Of a stretch of 64,000 nt of DNA, positions 21,436-31,785 are shown in pieces. Location of the stretch: assembly GCF_003269035.1 (NCBI RefSeq), contig NZ_QLTK01000002.1, forward strand, positions 310,001 to 374,000, read 5' to 3'. Below the pieces are notes generated by a model, which saw only the letters and a program-made list of their open reading frames with translations, ran no database searches and was not told the origin of the DNA. Numbering within the stretch: position 1 is the stretch's first letter; each line of letters opens with the position of its first letter. Source of the DNA: Paraburkholderia bryophila (lineage in GTDB: Bacteria > Pseudomonadota > Gammaproteobacteria > Burkholderiales > Burkholderiaceae). The position numbers and the translations under genes are program-made.

Positions 21436-23160
21436 ATGGGTAAGCAGACTATCGCGGATTATCTGGCCAAAACCCTGGCGGCGGCGGACGTCGAACGTAT
21501 CTGGGGGGTGACGGGCGACAGCCTGAACGGCCTGTCGGACAGCTTGCAGCGGGTCGGTTCGATTCGCTGGATGCACACGCGCCATGAAGAGGTCGCGGCC
21601 TTCGCCGCCGGCGCCGATGCCGCGGCGACCGGCAAGCTCGCCGTCTGCGCGGGTAGTTGCGGTCCCGGCAACCTGCATCTGATCAACGGTCTCTACGACT
21701 GTCACCGCAATCATCAACCGGTGCTGGCGATTGCCGCGCACATTCCCTCGTCGGAAATCGGCCTCGGCTACTTCCAGGAAACGCATCCGCAAGAGTTGTT
21801 CAAGGAGTGCAGCCACTATGTGGAACTCGTGACGAATCCGTCGCAGTTTCCGCGCGTGCTGGCGCGCGCCATGCGCACCGCGATCGAACAGCAAGGCGTC
21901 GCGGTGATCGTGCTGCCGGGCGACGTTGCGCTGAGCGATGCGCCCGACGAAACGCCGGCATGGTCCGGCACGCTGGAACGCTCGACAGTGACGCCGTCCG
22001 AACCCGATCTCGACCGTCTCGCCGAGTTGCTGAATCAGGCCGGCGCGGTGACGCTGCTGTGCGGCAGCGGCTGCGCGGGCGCACACGACGAAGTGGTGGC
22101 GTTCGCCGATCAGCTCGGCGCGCCGACCGTGCATGCATTGCGCGGCAAACAGTACGTGGAGTGGGACAACCCGTTCGACGTCGGCATGACGGGCTTGATC
22201 GGCTTCAGCTCCGGCTATCACGCGATGATGTCGTGCGACACGCTCGTGATGCTCGGCACTGACTTTCCGTATCGCAACTTCTATCCGTCGCACGGCAACG
22301 TGGTGCAGATCGACCGCAACGGCGGCGCGCTCGGCAAGCGCACGCCATTGAAGCTGGGGCTGGTCGGCGACGTCAAGGCGACCTTGCAGGCGTTGCTGCC
22401 GAAGCTCAAGCGTAAGACCGACCGGGGCTTCCTCGAGAACGCCCGCAAGCACTACACGGATGCACGCAAGGGCCTCGACGATCTGGCGCGTCCGTCCGCC
22501 CCGGGGCGCGCGATTCATCCGCAGTACCTCGCCAGCATCATCGATAAAGTCGCGAACGAAGACGCCGTGCTGACCGCCGACGTCGGCACGCCGACGCTCT
22601 GGGCCGCGCGCTATCTGACCATGAACGGCAAGCGCAGTCTGCACGGCTCGTTCAATCACGGTTCCATGGCGAACGCGATGCCGCAGGCGCTCGGTGCGCA
22701 AGCGGCCGACCCCGGCCGGCAGGTGATCTCGCTATCCGGCGACGGCGGGCTCTCGATGCTGCTCGGCGATCTGCTCACCGCGCGTCAACTCGATCTGCCC
22801 ATCAAGGTCGTGGTGTTCAACAACAGCGTGCTCGGTTTCGTCGCCATGGAGATGAAGGCCGGCGGCTATCTGGAAGCCGGCACCGATCTCGCGACCACCG
22901 ATTTCGCGGCGATTGCGCGTGGCGCGGGCATCTACGGTGTTCGTATCGAACTGTCGGAGAACATCGAGCCGGCGCTGCGCGAGGCGTTCGCGCATCCGGG
23001 CCCGGCGGTGATCGACGTGACGACCGCGAAGCATGAACTCGCGATGCCGCCGAAGATTCAATGGGCGCAAGCGAAGGGCTTCAGTCTTTATATGCTGAAG
23101 GCGGTGCTGAACGGACGCGGTGACGAGATCGTCGAACTGGCGACGACGAATCTGCGGTGA
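21436..23160 (+). CDS. poxB: Pyruvate dehydrogenase (quinone), thiamine-diphosphate dependent
   Basis: 574 residues; E. coli PoxB has 572. The N-terminal TPP glutamate lies in [14 protein letters not shown], and the C-terminal TPP/Mg motif in [17 protein letters not shown]. The [17 protein letters not shown] and [22 protein letters not shown] segments are typical of PoxB rather than acetolactate synthase. It oxidises pyruvate to acetate and CO2, giving electrons to ubiquinone at the membrane, which fits the C-terminal amphipathic tail. GGAG precedes the ATG. It stands alone. Confidence 0.9.
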   Translation: MGKQTIADYLAKTLAAADVERIWGVTGDSLNGLSDSLQRVGSIRWMHTRHEEVAAFAAGADAAATGKLAVCAGSCGPGNLHLINGLYDCHRNHQPVLAIAAHIPSSEIGLGYFQETHPQELFKECSHYVELVTNPSQFPRVLARAMRTAIEQQGVAVIVLPGDVALSDAPDETPAWSGTLERSTVTPSEPDLDRLAELLNQAGAVTLLCGSGCAGAHDEVVAFADQLGAPTVHALRGKQYVEWDNPFDVGMTGLIGFSSGYHAMMSCDTLVMLGTDFPYRNFYPSHGNVVQIDRNGGALGKRTPLKLGLVGDVKATLQALLPKLKRKTDRGFLENARKHYTDARKGLDDLARPSAPGRAIHPQYLASIIDKVANEDAVLTADVGTPTLWAARYLTMNGKRSLHGSFNHGSMANAMPQALGAQAADPGRQVISLSGDGGLSMLLGDLLTARQLDLPIKVVVFNNSVLGFVAMEMKAGGYLEAGTDLATTDFAAIARGAGIYGVRIELSENIEPALREAFAHPGPAVIDVTTAKHELAMPPKIQWAQAKGFSLYMLKAVLNGRGDEIVELATTNLR

Positions 23161-23273
23161 CGTGTTGCGTTGCTGAAGTGCTTTGCGACTGCGAATGCCC
23201 GGTCGGATTGCGAAAGAAGTTGGCGTATGCGCGGCCACACTGCCGCGCATACGCACGCACCGCGCGTTAGCCG

Positions 23274-24254
23274 CTATTGCTGCCGGCTCAATTCCCGCGC
23301 CGCGCGATCGATCACGTCGGCGACCGCACCCGCATGCGACACCGGCGCGAGGTGGCTCGACGCCATCGGCACGATCTTCGCGCCCATCCGGTCGGCCATG
23401 AATTTTTCGACATCCGGCGACACCGCGCGGTCTTTCGTCGTCAACACATACCACGACGGCTTTTCTCGCCACGCGACTTGACTGACCGTTTCGCCGAAGG
23501 CCTTCGCGGCGATCGGCACCTGCGCGGTGGCGAGTACGCGCGTGAGATTCTCGGGCACGTCAGCAGCAAAGTCCGCATGATATCTGGTGCGATCGAGCCA
23601 CAGAAAACCGCTCGCGTCCGGGATGATGGACTGGCCCGCCGGCATCGGCGCGGCGCGTTTCATCAGATCCTGGGTCGATTCGTTAAGGTCCGGCGCGATC
23701 GCCGCGATGTACACGAGACCCGCTACATTCGGCGCGTTCGCGCCGGCCTCGGTGATCACGACGCCGCCCCACGAATGGCCCACCAGCATGGTCGGTCCGT
23801 CCTGACGCGCGAGCACGCGGCGGGTCGCGGCGACATCGTCGGCGAGTGAGGTCAGCGGGTTTTGCACCGAACTCACGTGATAGCCCTTCTGCTGCAATCT
23901 GGCGACCACGCCGTTCCAGCTCGACCCGTCGACGAACGCGCCGTGCACCAGCACGATGTTGCGCACCGGGCCGGTCATCGGCGCGGCGGGCGGGGTGGAT
24001 GCAGCGGCGGTGGGTGTAGGCGCTGGGGCTTGTGCCGCGGGTGTGGGCGGCGTCATGGAGGGCTGGGCGGCGGGCAAGGCGGGCGCTTCGGGCGCGCTGG
24101 CTTCCATGCCGGGTTCGTCGGCCGGTTCGGGAGAGGGCGCCATGTTGGGTGTCGCCATGGGCGCCTCGGCTGGCGCCGCGGTTTGGGCAAGGACGCCCGT
24201 GCCCATGAAACAGAGACACACAGCAGCGGCGCAAAGCAGGCGTTTGGGCAACAT
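23274..24254 (-). CDS. Exported alpha/beta hydrolase with a proline/alanine-rich N-terminal spacer
   Basis: 326 residues. A signal peptide (MLPKRLLCAAAVCLCFMGTG, cleaved near VLAQ) is followed by about 75 residues rich in Ala, Pro, Thr and Met, then an alpha/beta hydrolase domain with VLVHGAFVDGSSWNGV, the nucleophile elbow VGHSWGGVV and the C-terminal ASSHLAPVSH histidine. The domain resembles the salicylate esterase / EstC-like group of small hydrolases. The substrate is unknown. I start at MLPKRLL because it opens the signal peptide; the frame is open 21 codons further upstream. Confidence 0.78.
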   Translation of the reverse strand: MLPKRLLCAAAVCLCFMGTGVLAQTAAPAEAPMATPNMAPSPEPADEPGMEASAPEAPALPAAQPSMTPPTPAAQAPAPTPTAAASTPPAAPMTGPVRNIVLVHGAFVDGSSWNGVVARLQQKGYHVSSVQNPLTSLADDVAATRRVLARQDGPTMLVGHSWGGVVITEAGANAPNVAGLVYIAAIAPDLNESTQDLMKRAAPMPAGQSIIPDASGFLWLDRTRYHADFAADVPENLTRVLATAQVPIAAKAFGETVSQVAWREKPSWYVLTTKDRAVSPDVEKFMADRMGAKIVPMASSHLAPVSHAGAVADVIDRAARELSRQQ

Positions 24255-24465
24255 GTTGAATCTCCGAAGGCGGGAACCTCGAAAGGCGACCATACAGAAG
24301 CCCCAGGCTAGTGACAATCCCTAACCGCGCCGTTAAGTGCGGCGCTGAACCAAGCGCGGGTTGGTCCCAGTATTTGACTTATATCGGCCACGGTAAAATT
24401 TTGGGTTCTGCCCGGCAGGGACCATAAGTCCGGTCGGGCGATCGATATCCATACACTGGGGCGCA

Positions 24466-25854
24466 ATGTTGAATAGTGCACAGCAGCAAGAGGGCCTGAA
24501 GCGCGGGCTGAAGAACCGCCACATCCAGTTGATCGCGCTGGGCGGCGCGATCGGCACCGGCTTGTTTCTCGGCTCCGCCAGCGTGCTGCAGGCAGCCGGC
24601 CCGTCGATGATTCTCGGCTACGCGATCGGCGGCATCATCGCCTTCATGATCATGCGGCAGCTCGGCGAAATGGTTGCGCAGGAACCGGTGGCCGGCTCGT
24701 TCAGCCACTTCGCGTACAAGTATTGGGGCGACTTTCCCGGCTTCCTGTCGGGCTGGAATTACTGGGTGCTGTACGTGCTCGTGAGCATGGCCGAGCTCAC
24801 CGCGGTCGGCACCTACGTGCATTACTGGTGGCCCGGTGTGCCGTCGTGGATATCGGCGCTGGTGTGCTTCGTCGCCATCAACGCGATCAATCTCGCCAAC
24901 GTCAAGGCGTATGGCGAAACCGAATTCTGGTTCGCGATCGTCAAGGTGGTCGCGGTGATCGGCATGATCGTGTTCGGCGGTTATCTACTGTTCAGCGGTC
25001 ACGGCGGCCCGCAAGCGTCGATCACCAATCTGTGGAGCCATGGCGGTTTCTTCCCGCACGGCTTTCACGGGCTCTTCATGATGCTCGCGGTCATCATGTT
25101 CTCGTTCGGCGGGCTGGAGTTGATCGGTATCACGGCAGCCGAGGCCGATCAGCCGCAAAAGAGCATTCCGAAAGCGGTGAATCAGGTGATCTACCGGATT
25201 CTGATTTTCTACATCTGCTCGCTGACGGTATTGCTCTCGCTGTACCCGTGGAACGAAGTGGCGGCCGGCGGCAGTCCGTTCGTGATGATCTTCTCGCAGA
25301 TCGGTTCGACGCTGACCGCGAACGTGCTCAACGTGGTGGTGCTGACGGCGGCGCTGTCGGTGTACAACAGCGGCGTGTATGCGAATAGCCGCATGCTCTA
25401 CGGTCTCGCGGAGCAGGGCAACGCGCCGCGCGCGCTGATGAAAGTCGATCGTCGCGGCGTACCGTATATGGCGATCGGTTTATCCGCGCTCGCCACGTTC
25501 ACCTGCGTGATCGTCAACTACCTGATTCCCGCCGAAGCGCTCGGTCTGCTGATGGCGCTGGTCGTGGCCGCCCTGGTGCTGAACTGGGCGCTGATCAGCC
25601 TCACGCATCTGAAGTCGCGCAAGGCGATGGTCGCGGCGGGCGAGACGCTGGTGTTCAAGTCGATCTGGTTCCCGCTCAGCAACTACCTCTGCCTCGCGTT
25701 CATGGCGCTGGTGCTCGTGATTCTGGCCATGACGCCGGGGTTGTCGGTCTCGGTGTGGCTCGTGCCGGCATGGCTGGTGGTGATGTGGGTCGGTTATGTG
25801 TTCAAGCGCCGGCGCGCGGCGCTGCACGGCGGCGCGCGAGTGGCCGGGCGATAA
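24466..25854 (+). CDS. Amino acid permease of the APC family (AroP/PheP/ProY type)
   Basis: 462 residues with twelve membrane segments. The N-terminus LKRGLKNRHIQLIALGGAIGTGLFLGSA is the amino acid transporter signature of the AAT subfamily. GGLELIGITAAEADQPQKSIPKAVNQVIYR in helix 6 and the following loop is also diagnostic. Members import aromatic amino acids, proline or others by proton symport; the substrate is not decided by sequence alone. An ACT-domain gene follows 11 bp later and may sense the imported amino acid. Confidence 0.88.
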   Translation: MLNSAQQQEGLKRGLKNRHIQLIALGGAIGTGLFLGSASVLQAAGPSMILGYAIGGIIAFMIMRQLGEMVAQEPVAGSFSHFAYKYWGDFPGFLSGWNYWVLYVLVSMAELTAVGTYVHYWWPGVPSWISALVCFVAINAINLANVKAYGETEFWFAIVKVVAVIGMIVFGGYLLFSGHGGPQASITNLWSHGGFFPHGFHGLFMMLAVIMFSFGGLELIGITAAEADQPQKSIPKAVNQVIYRILIFYICSLTVLLSLYPWNEVAAGGSPFVMIFSQIGSTLTANVLNVVVLTAALSVYNSGVYANSRMLYGLAEQGNAPRALMKVDRRGVPYMAIGLSALATFTCVIVNYLIPAEALGLLMALVVAALVLNWALISLTHLKSRKAMVAAGETLVFKSIWFPLSNYLCLAFMALVLVILAMTPGLSVSVWLVPAWLVVMWVGYVFKRRRAALHGGARVAGR

Positions 25855-25865
25855 GGAGCAGAGCC

Positions 25866-26279
25866 ATGGAAGCGAGTCGCGATCTCGAGCAGTTGCTACG
25901 CGACATGACGCCGGTCGTGGCTGCGCCGGCTTATGTTTTCTGTAGCTTTGCCGATCGCCGCCTGCCGGCGGGCGTCGACGCGGTCTGTCTGTTCAACGAG
26001 GCCGAAGGCCTGACCGCGATTCTCGATCAGGCGGATGCCGACCGCCTCGGCATCGCCTACGACTTCACTGCACGCATGATCACGTTGACGGTGCATTCGG
26101 ATCTGGCCGCAGTGGGTTTTCTGGCCGTGATCTCGACCAAGCTGGCGCAAGCGCGAATCGCGTGCAACGTGGTGTCGGCTTTTTATCACGACCATCTGTT
26201 CGTGCCGGCCGAGCGCGTCGATGACGCGATGACTATCTTGCGTGCTTTGTCGGCGCCGTCGGGCGCGGCCGACGCATAA
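25866..26279 (+). CDS. ACT domain-containing protein
   Basis: 137 residues. The N-terminal part (LLRDMTPVVAAPAYVFCSF) and the repeat MITLTVHSDLAAVGFLAVISTKLAQARIACNVVSAFYHDHLFVP match a tandem small ACT-like protein family that binds amino acids. It lacks any catalytic partner domain, so a sensory or regulatory role is likely. AAGGAG precedes the ATG, and the gene sits 11 bp after the permease, so they are probably co-transcribed and end at the terminator 26293-26330. Confidence 0.8.
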   Translation: MEASRDLEQLLRDMTPVVAAPAYVFCSFADRRLPAGVDAVCLFNEAEGLTAILDQADADRLGIAYDFTARMITLTVHSDLAAVGFLAVISTKLAQARIACNVVSAFYHDHLFVPAERVDDAMTILRALSAPSGAADA

Positions 26280-26292
26280 CCTCGCACGCATA

Positions 26293-26330
26293 AAAAAACC
26301 CGCGAAGCTTTATGCTCTCGCGGGTTTTTT
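26293..26330. terminator. Bidirectional terminator between the ACT gene and tRNA-Leu
   Basis: A long perfect stem (AAAAAACCCGCGA / TCGCGGGTTTTTT) with a 12 nt loop carries A and T runs on both sides, so it can serve the ACT-gene operon on the plus strand and the tRNA-Leu transcript on the minus strand. Confidence 0.9.
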
Positions 26331-26360
26331 CAAACGAGCTGGTCAAACTTGAATTCGATT

Positions 26361-26445
26361 TGGTGCCCAGGGCCGGAATCGAACCGGCACGCCTTGCGGC
26401 GGGGGATTTTGAGTCCCCTGCGTCTACCAATTTCACCACCTGGGC
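26361..26445 (-). tRNA. tRNA-Leu (anticodon CAA)
   Basis: 85 nt cloverleaf with encoded CCA. The acceptor stem begins GCCCAGG and ends CCTGGGC; the anticodon stem GGGGA/TCCCC encloses the loop CTCAAAA, giving anticodon CAA; a long variable arm typical of class II tRNA and the GGTTCGATTCC T-arm are present. Confidence 0.97.
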
Positions 26446-26551
26446 AGGTCTTCCAGCACACGCGTTGGAACATGGCGCGCGGCGAAGACGCAGATTATGG
26501 CAAAAAATCGGACGACGGGCAAGCCGGTTGCTCGATTCGGCTGCGATGCCG

Positions 26552-27937
26552 TCAAACCGTCCGCGAAAATCGCTCGAGTGTCTGCTGGCCGAGGTAACGG
26601 TCGAACACCATCGCGATGTTGCGTACCAGCATGCGTCCGGCCGTTTGCACTTCGAGCTTGCCGGCGCTGAGCGCGACCAGCCCGTCGTTCTCGAAACCGC
26701 GCAGACGCTCCAGCTCGGGCTCGAACGTGTCGGCGAAGCGAATGCCGTAGGCTGCTTCGAATTCGTCGAAGCGCAGCTCCAGGTTGCACATCAGTTGCGT
26801 GATCACGTCGCGGCGCAGACGGTCGTCGGCGGTGAGGCGCACGCCGCGTGCGATAGCGAGCCGGCCCGCGTCGATCGCCGCGGCGTAGCCGGGCAGATCC
26901 TTGATGTTCTGCGCGTAGACATCGCCGACCTTGCCGATGGACGAGGCGCCGAAGCCGATCAGATCGCATTCCGCGCGCGTGCTATAGCCCTGAAAATTGC
27001 GATGCAAGGTGCGCTGCGCCTGGGCACGCGCGAGTTCGTCGGTGGGCAGGGCGAAGTGATCCATGCCGATGTACACGTAGCCTGCGCTCGTCAGGCGCTC
27101 GACCACCCGTTGCAGGAGCGCGAGCCGCGCCGTCGGCGAAGGCAGCGTGGCCGGGTCCATCTGCCGTTGCATCTTGAAGAGCTGCGGCATATGCGCGTAA
27201 GCGAACACCGAGAGACGATCCGGCGCGAGTTCGAGCATCGTGTCGAGCGTGCGGCTGAAGCTCTCGACCGTTTGATGCGGCAGCCCGTAGATCAGATCGA
27301 CGCCGATCGAATGAAAGCCGGTCTCGCGCGCGGCTTGCATGACCGACGCGGTCATCTCGAGCGGCTGAATGCGGTTGATGGCCTGCTGCACGACCGGATC
27401 GAAATCCTGCACGCCGAGGCTGAGCCGGTTGAAGCCGAGCTTGCGCAAATGCGCGATGGTGTCGGGCGAGGCTTCACGCGGGTCGACTTCGATCGAATAC
27501 TCGCCTTCGGCTTCGGGCAGCAACGCGAAGTGTTCGCGCGCGGCGGCCATCAGTTCCGCCATTTCATCGTGCGACAGGAAGGTTGGCGTGCCGCCGCCTA
27601 AATGCAGCTGCGATACCGGACGCCGCGTGTCGAAACAGGCCGCCTGCAACGCCATCTCGCGCTTCAACTGGTCCAGATAGGGCCGCGCGTGGGCGCGGTT
27701 TTTCGTCGCGACCTTGTTGCAGCCGCAGTAGAAGCAGACGGTGTCGCAGAACGGGATGTGGAAGTACAGCGACAGGTCCGTCGTGGCGGCGCCCGGGTCG
27801 GCGGCGGCGCGCAGGTAGTCGGCGGGATCGAACGCGTCGTGGAACTGCAGCGCGGTCGGATAGGACGTATACCGTGGACCGTTCGCGCTGTATCTGGCGA
27901 GCAGGTCGGGGCGGAACAGCGTCTCGGCGGTGGTCAT
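26552..27937 (-). CDS. hemN: Oxygen-independent coproporphyrinogen III oxidase HemN
   Basis: 461 residues (E. coli HemN 457). The early GPRYTSYPTALQFHDAF segment and the radical-SAM cluster motif C64-x3-C68-x2-C71-G-C in FHIPFCDTVCFYCGC identify true HemN, as opposed to HemW. It converts coproporphyrinogen III to protoporphyrinogen IX without oxygen. An in-frame GTG eight codons upstream is an alternative start. I see no clear FNR/Anr box (TTGAT-N4-ATCAA) in the upstream 250 bp. A second member of the wider family, HemW, lies at the right edge of the window. Confidence 0.93.
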   Translation of the reverse strand: MTTAETLFRPDLLARYSANGPRYTSYPTALQFHDAFDPADYLRAAADPGAATTDLSLYFHIPFCDTVCFYCGCNKVATKNRAHARPYLDQLKREMALQAACFDTRRPVSQLHLGGGTPTFLSHDEMAELMAAAREHFALLPEAEGEYSIEVDPREASPDTIAHLRKLGFNRLSLGVQDFDPVVQQAINRIQPLEMTASVMQAARETGFHSIGVDLIYGLPHQTVESFSRTLDTMLELAPDRLSVFAYAHMPQLFKMQRQMDPATLPSPTARLALLQRVVERLTSAGYVYIGMDHFALPTDELARAQAQRTLHRNFQGYSTRAECDLIGFGASSIGKVGDVYAQNIKDLPGYAAAIDAGRLAIARGVRLTADDRLRRDVITQLMCNLELRFDEFEAAYGIRFADTFEPELERLRGFENDGLVALSAGKLEVQTAGRMLVRNIAMVFDRYLGQQTLERFSRTV

Positions 27938-28187
27938 GAGGGGCTCGGGTTGGTTGGCCACCCTCGAAGAGGCGCTCAGGCGCGCTGTGTCTGAGTGGAT
28001 CGGGATGGGACACCGCCAGTCGGTGTCTCTTGAGCGTGGCCTTTGTGATCCTTCGAGTTTACGTGAGCGACTGTTTGCTGGATTGCGTAAAAAGGTCGCA
28101 TGGAATGCGATGGCACAATGCGGGGCGACAGGGTGTCGGCGGTTGGCGGCTTTGAGAAAATGGCGTGAGTGATATGTCGATGAAGCG

Positions 28188-28646
28188 ATGAATGACGTGG
28201 TGAGCGAAGTGAAAGATCAGGTGCAAAACGAAGGGCAAATCGAAGGACGAATCGACGTGCGGAACCCGGCGCAAAACGCCGTGGCGGACAGCGCGGGGAA
28301 ACGCGCGTCGCCATTTCGCGTCGCGGATCACGCGTGCCGGCCCGATTGCGGCGCGTGCTGCATCGCGCCGTCGATTTCGAGTCCGATTCCCGGCATGCCT
28401 GACGGCAAGCCCGCAGGCGTGCGCTGCGTGCAACTCGGCGACGATCTGCGCTGCGCGATCTTCGGTCAGCCGGAACGGCCGGCGTGCTGTTCCGGTCTGC
28501 AACCGCAGATGGACATGTGCGGCACGGAGCGCGACGAAGCGCTCACCTGGCTGACGCAGCTCGAAGTGCAAACCCAGCCGTCATGGACACTAATCGCCTC
28601 GACCCCAACCGTATCCACAATTTCTTCTTCAGGAGATTCCGCATGA
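28188..28646 (+). CDS. YkgJ family cysteine-cluster protein
   Basis: 152 residues. The cysteine motif [11 protein letters not shown] and the later [23 protein letters not shown] and DMCG segments match the YkgJ family, thought to bind zinc or an iron-sulfur centre. About 50 N-terminal residues are extra compared with short family members and are charged and low-complexity. The function is unknown. Its stop overlaps the start of the next lipoprotein gene by four bases. Confidence 0.8.
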   Translation: MNDVVSEVKDQVQNEGQIEGRIDVRNPAQNAVADSAGKRASPFRVADHACRPDCGACCIAPSISSPIPGMPDGKPAGVRCVQLGDDLRCAIFGQPERPACCSGLQPQMDMCGTERDEALTWLTQLEVQTQPSWTLIASTPTVSTISSSGDSA

Positions 28647-29236
28647 TCGAACCCACCGCGCCGGCCCGGCGCCGCTTTCTGCTCGCCGCGCTGACAGGCT
28701 GTAGCGCGCTGGGCATCACCGTCTCGCTGGCGGCTTGCGCGACGCCGACTTTTCCGTTCATCCCCTCGCACTACACGTTCTCGCAGCAGCAGGTGCAGGA
28801 CGCGGTGCAGCGCAAATTTCCCTACCAGCGCACGGTTTCACAAGTGTTCGACGTCGCGCTGTCCAACCCGGTGGTCGGTTTCCTGCCGGACGCGAACCGC
28901 ATCTCGGTGAAGCTCGACGCACGTTTCGCGAGTCCATTCATGCCGCAGCCGGTCGACGGCGTCTTCACGCTATCGAGCGAACTCGCCTACGACGCCGCCA
29001 GCAAATCGGTCGTGTTGAAGTCGCCGAACGTCGACAACGTCAGCGTGAGCGGTCAGGCGCAGGCCTATACGCAACAGATCAGCGCCGCGGCGGCGGTGCT
29101 TGCCACTCAATTGCTGGCCAACTATCCGATTTACACCTTCAAGCCCGAACAGTTGCAATTTGCCGGCGTGAATTACGAACCCGGTACAATCACGATCCTT
29201 ACAAACGGCATACGCGTGCAGATCGTCGAAAAATGA
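28643..29236 (+). CDS. DUF1439-type lipoprotein
   Basis: 197 residues. The N-terminus has a twin-arginine-like start ([10 protein letters not shown]) and a lipobox (SLAAC), so the mature protein is probably a lipoprotein at C32. The mature part ([21 protein letters not shown]..., residues 40-190) matches DUF1439 proteins such as YceB, which resemble tubular lipid-binding folds. AGGAG precedes the ATG. Whether it works with the YkgJ-like partner is not known. Confidence 0.8.
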   Translation: MIEPTAPARRRFLLAALTGCSALGITVSLAACATPTFPFIPSHYTFSQQQVQDAVQRKFPYQRTVSQVFDVALSNPVVGFLPDANRISVKLDARFASPFMPQPVDGVFTLSSELAYDAASKSVVLKSPNVDNVSVSGQAQAYTQQISAAAAVLATQLLANYPIYTFKPEQLQFAGVNYEPGTITILTNGIRVQIVEK

Positions 29237-29315
29237 CGGGGCGCGCGGCCGTCAGGGCCGCGCCCAATCGTGCCGACCCTGTCGTTTCGACTATTTACCG
29301 CGATGAGGGTCACGG

Positions 29316-30152
29316 ATGGACTGGCTAATGGCTTGCAAGGCGCTGATTCTGGGCGTCGTCGAAGGGTTGACGGAATTTTTGCCGGTGTCGAGCACCGGGC
29401 ATCTGATCGTCGCGGGCAGTCTGCTGAATTACACCGACGCGCACGCGAAAACCTTCGACGTCGTGATCCAGCTCGGTGCGATTCTCGCTGTGTGCTGGGA
29501 GTTTCGGCGGCGCATCGGCAGTGTGGTGGCCGGCTTGCCGGGCCGTCCCGACGCGCGCCGCTTCACGCTGAACGTGATCATTGCGACCATTCCGGCAATC
29601 GTGCTCGGCTTGCTGTTCGAAAAGTCGATCAAGGCGGCGTTGTTCTCGCCGGTGCCGGTCGCGTTCGCGCTGGTGGCGGGCGGCGTGGTGATCCTGTGGG
29701 CGGAGGCACGTCAGCGCACGCGCGGCAATGCGCCGGCGCGCGTGCAACAGGTCGACGAACTGAGCCCGCTCGACGCGCTGAAAGTCGGCCTCGCGCAATG
29801 TCTGGCGCTCATTCCGGGTATGTCGCGCTCGGGCTCGACGATTATCGGCGGGATGCTGTTCGGTCTCGAGCGCCGCGTCGCCACTGAGTTTTCGTTCTTC
29901 CTCGCGATCCCGATCATTTTCGGCGCGACCGCTTACGAGCTCTATAAAGACTGGCACCTGCTTTCCGTCGACGCGCTCGGCAGCTTCGCGCTCGGCTTCG
30001 TGGCGGCTTTTATCAGCGCGTTTGCCTGCGTGCGCTGGTTGCTGCGTTATATCGCCGCGCACGACTTCACGGTGTTCGCGTGGTATCGGATCGGCTTCGG
30101 CCTGTTGATCCTGCTGGTGGGCTACAGCGGGGCGCTGAGTTGGGCGGATTGA
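29316..30152 (+). CDS. uppP: Undecaprenyl-diphosphatase UppP/BacA
   Basis: 278 residues, eight membrane segments. The two family motifs are present: [16 protein letters not shown] (residues 17-32, containing catalytic E and S) and the [10 protein letters not shown] motif. It dephosphorylates undecaprenyl diphosphate to recycle the lipid carrier for peptidoglycan and other envelope polymers, and confers bacitracin tolerance. It is ended by a strong terminator and is convergent with trmB. Confidence 0.95.
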   Translation: MDWLMACKALILGVVEGLTEFLPVSSTGHLIVAGSLLNYTDAHAKTFDVVIQLGAILAVCWEFRRRIGSVVAGLPGRPDARRFTLNVIIATIPAIVLGLLFEKSIKAALFSPVPVAFALVAGGVVILWAEARQRTRGNAPARVQQVDELSPLDALKVGLAQCLALIPGMSRSGSTIIGGMLFGLERRVATEFSFFLAIPIIFGATAYELYKDWHLLSVDALGSFALGFVAAFISAFACVRWLLRYIAAHDFTVFAWYRIGFGLLILLVGYSGALSWAD

Positions 30153-30185
30153 GTTTCTTCCCGCCGCGTTTTTAGCTTGAACCAT

Positions 30186-30220
30186 GAAAAAAGGTCCGCG
30201 TTTGCGGACCTTTTGCTTTG
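30186..30220. terminator. Bidirectional terminator between uppP and trmB
   Basis: Stem AAAAGGTCCGC / GCGGACCTTTT with a 4 nt loop, flanked by A and T runs; it lies between two convergent genes. Confidence 0.9.
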
Positions 30221-30259
30221 CGACGGCGCTTTTTCAGCAGACCGCGTGAGACGTTGCCG

Positions 30260-31042
30260 TCAGCCGCGTTTGCGGAATACGAGATCCCAAACGCCGTGCC
30301 CGAGCCGCAGTCCGCGGCGCTCGAACTTCGTCACCGGGCGGTAATCGGGGCGTGGTGCATAACCGTCGACGGTATTGGCCAGCGCGGGTTCGGCGCCGAG
30401 CACGTCGAGCATCTGCTCGGCGTAGTTCTGCCAGTCGGTCGCGCAGTGCAGATACGCGCCCGGTTTCAGCCGCGACACGAGCAACGCGACGAATTTCGGC
30501 TGGATCAGCCGGCGTTTGTGATGACGCGCCTTGTGCCACGGATCCGGAAAGAAGATGTGGACGCCGTCGAGGCTGTCCGGCGCGATCATCTGTTCGAGCA
30601 CTTCCACCGCGTCGTGCTGAATGATGCGGATGTTCGACACGTTCTGCTCGCCCATCAGTTTCAGCAGCGCGCCGACGCCAGGCTCATGTACTTCGACGCC
30701 GAGGAAGTCGTCGTCGGGACGGTGCGAGGCGATTTCCGCCGTGGTCGCGCCCATGCCGAAGCCAATTTCCAGCACGCGCGGCGCGGCGCGGCCGAACACG
30801 CTGTTCCAGTCGGGTTGTTGCGGCGTGTACGGCACCACGAAGCGCGGACCGAGTTCGTCCATTGCGCGGCGCTGGCCGGTCGAGACGCGACCGGCGCGCG
30901 TCACGAAGCTGCGGATGCGGCGCAGATGCAGGGCTTCGCCCTGCGGCGCGGCGCCTTCGTCGGCGGCGCGAAGGTTGTCTGCTGCGCTGGACGGCGTAGG
31001 GAGGTCGTCCGGCAGGCCGGCGTCGTTGGGTTCGTGGATCAT
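30260..31042 (-). CDS. trmB: tRNA (guanine-N7-)-methyltransferase TrmB
   Basis: 260 residues. SAM-binding motif [12 protein letters not shown], the catalytic and substrate loop [20 protein letters not shown], and the C-terminal [21 protein letters not shown] are all specific to TrmB, which makes m7G46 in tRNAs. The first 50 residues are a non-conserved acidic/alanine-rich extension. The ATG at 31042 begins MIHEPNDAG; the frame remains open upstream. Confidence 0.93.
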   Translation of the reverse strand: MIHEPNDAGLPDDLPTPSSAADNLRAADEGAAPQGEALHLRRIRSFVTRAGRVSTGQRRAMDELGPRFVVPYTPQQPDWNSVFGRAAPRVLEIGFGMGATTAEIASHRPDDDFLGVEVHEPGVGALLKLMGEQNVSNIRIIQHDAVEVLEQMIAPDSLDGVHIFFPDPWHKARHHKRRLIQPKFVALLVSRLKPGAYLHCATDWQNYAEQMLDVLGAEPALANTVDGYAPRPDYRPVTKFERRGLRLGHGVWDLVFRKRG

Positions 31043-31481
31043 GGTCGATGCGGCTACAAGGGTCAGGGCTGCGCGGCTTGGGCGGCGTATTGACGCCGCG
31101 CTCCGCGCTCGCGGGGTAGTGCGCGTGACAGGGGCCGGTGTGGTTCGCACTGCGCTGCTGGTCAGCGCCGTGCGTGGCGAATCGCGCCGCCGGGCCGCCA
31201 TCACTACAAAAAAGCCGCCTTCGTGGAGGCGGCTCGTGCCGGCTTCTGCCGAGGTGCAGCAGTAAGGTGGAGCGGGCGTTGCAAGTGCGCGTAAGGTAGC
31301 ACAACCGAAAAGGGTGCGTCCAGACGGATGGCGACTCGCTTTGCGCATGAGATTGCCGCCAGACGATGGATTACCTGACGGGAGCGGCTTTGCAATCATT
31401 CTGGAGAGGGTCGACGAGGTGCAGCATGGTCTGAAAGGCGAGGTAGATGACCACCTTTGCACGCTCCACGAATGGAAGCGA
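31043..31481. other. Gap between trmB and tRNA-Gly
   Basis: No convincing gene. On the minus strand a hairpin with perfect 8 bp arms (AGCCGCCT / AGGCGGCT) followed by six T at 31207-31234 can end the tRNA-Gly transcript about 250 nt downstream of the tRNA or a transcript entering trmB. The remaining bases contain only short open frames without ribosome sites. Confidence 0.6.
31207..31234 (-). terminator. Intrinsic terminator downstream of tRNA-Gly
   Basis: Minus strand stem AGCCGCCT / AGGCGGCT, 6 nt loop, then six T. It precedes trmB by about 165 bp. Confidence 0.8.
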
Positions 31482-31555
31482 TGGAGCGGGCGATGGGAAT
31501 CGAACCCACGGCTCTAGCTTGGGAAGCTAGGGTATTACCATTATACGACGCCCGC
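31482..31555 (-). tRNA. tRNA-Gly (anticodon CCC), island integration site
   Basis: 74 nt with encoded CCA. Acceptor stem GCGGGCG / CGCCCGC, anticodon stem CTAGC/GCTAG with loop TTCCCAA (anticodon CCC), T-arm GGGTTCGATTCCC. The bases from its anticodon arm to its 5' end, plus 5 bp beyond, are repeated exactly at 38320-38364. It is the intact copy; its upstream flank now belongs to the island. Confidence 0.96.
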
Positions 31556-31560
31556 AGAGC
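31516..31560. repeat. attachment-site repeat, left copy (inside tRNA-Gly)
   Basis: 45 bp identical to 38320-38364. It covers the 5' half of the tRNA (acceptor 5' strand, D arm, anticodon stem-loop) plus 5 bp upstream of the tRNA. Confidence 0.93.
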
Positions 31561-31785
31561 CCGCAATTTTACAGCGGTTTCGGCGCTTTGGGGAGTTCGA
31601 ATTGTGTGAAGTGGGGTGAAAAGTGTATGCACTTCGGAATTTTTTGCTGGCATCACCCTATGCGTTTGCCACCGCGCAACGCCCCCCCGGAATAATCGGT
31701 CGAAATTTCGGGATTTGGTTAGACGATTGTGCAATACTTGCCGTACAGGTCGTGCTCAATAGGTGATCCACTCGGGGGATAAACC

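Noticed and set aside
27938..28187. Possible FNR/Anr box upstream of hemN
   Set aside because: No TTGAT-N4-ATCAA match by eye; oxygen control of hemN remains plausible but unsupported here.
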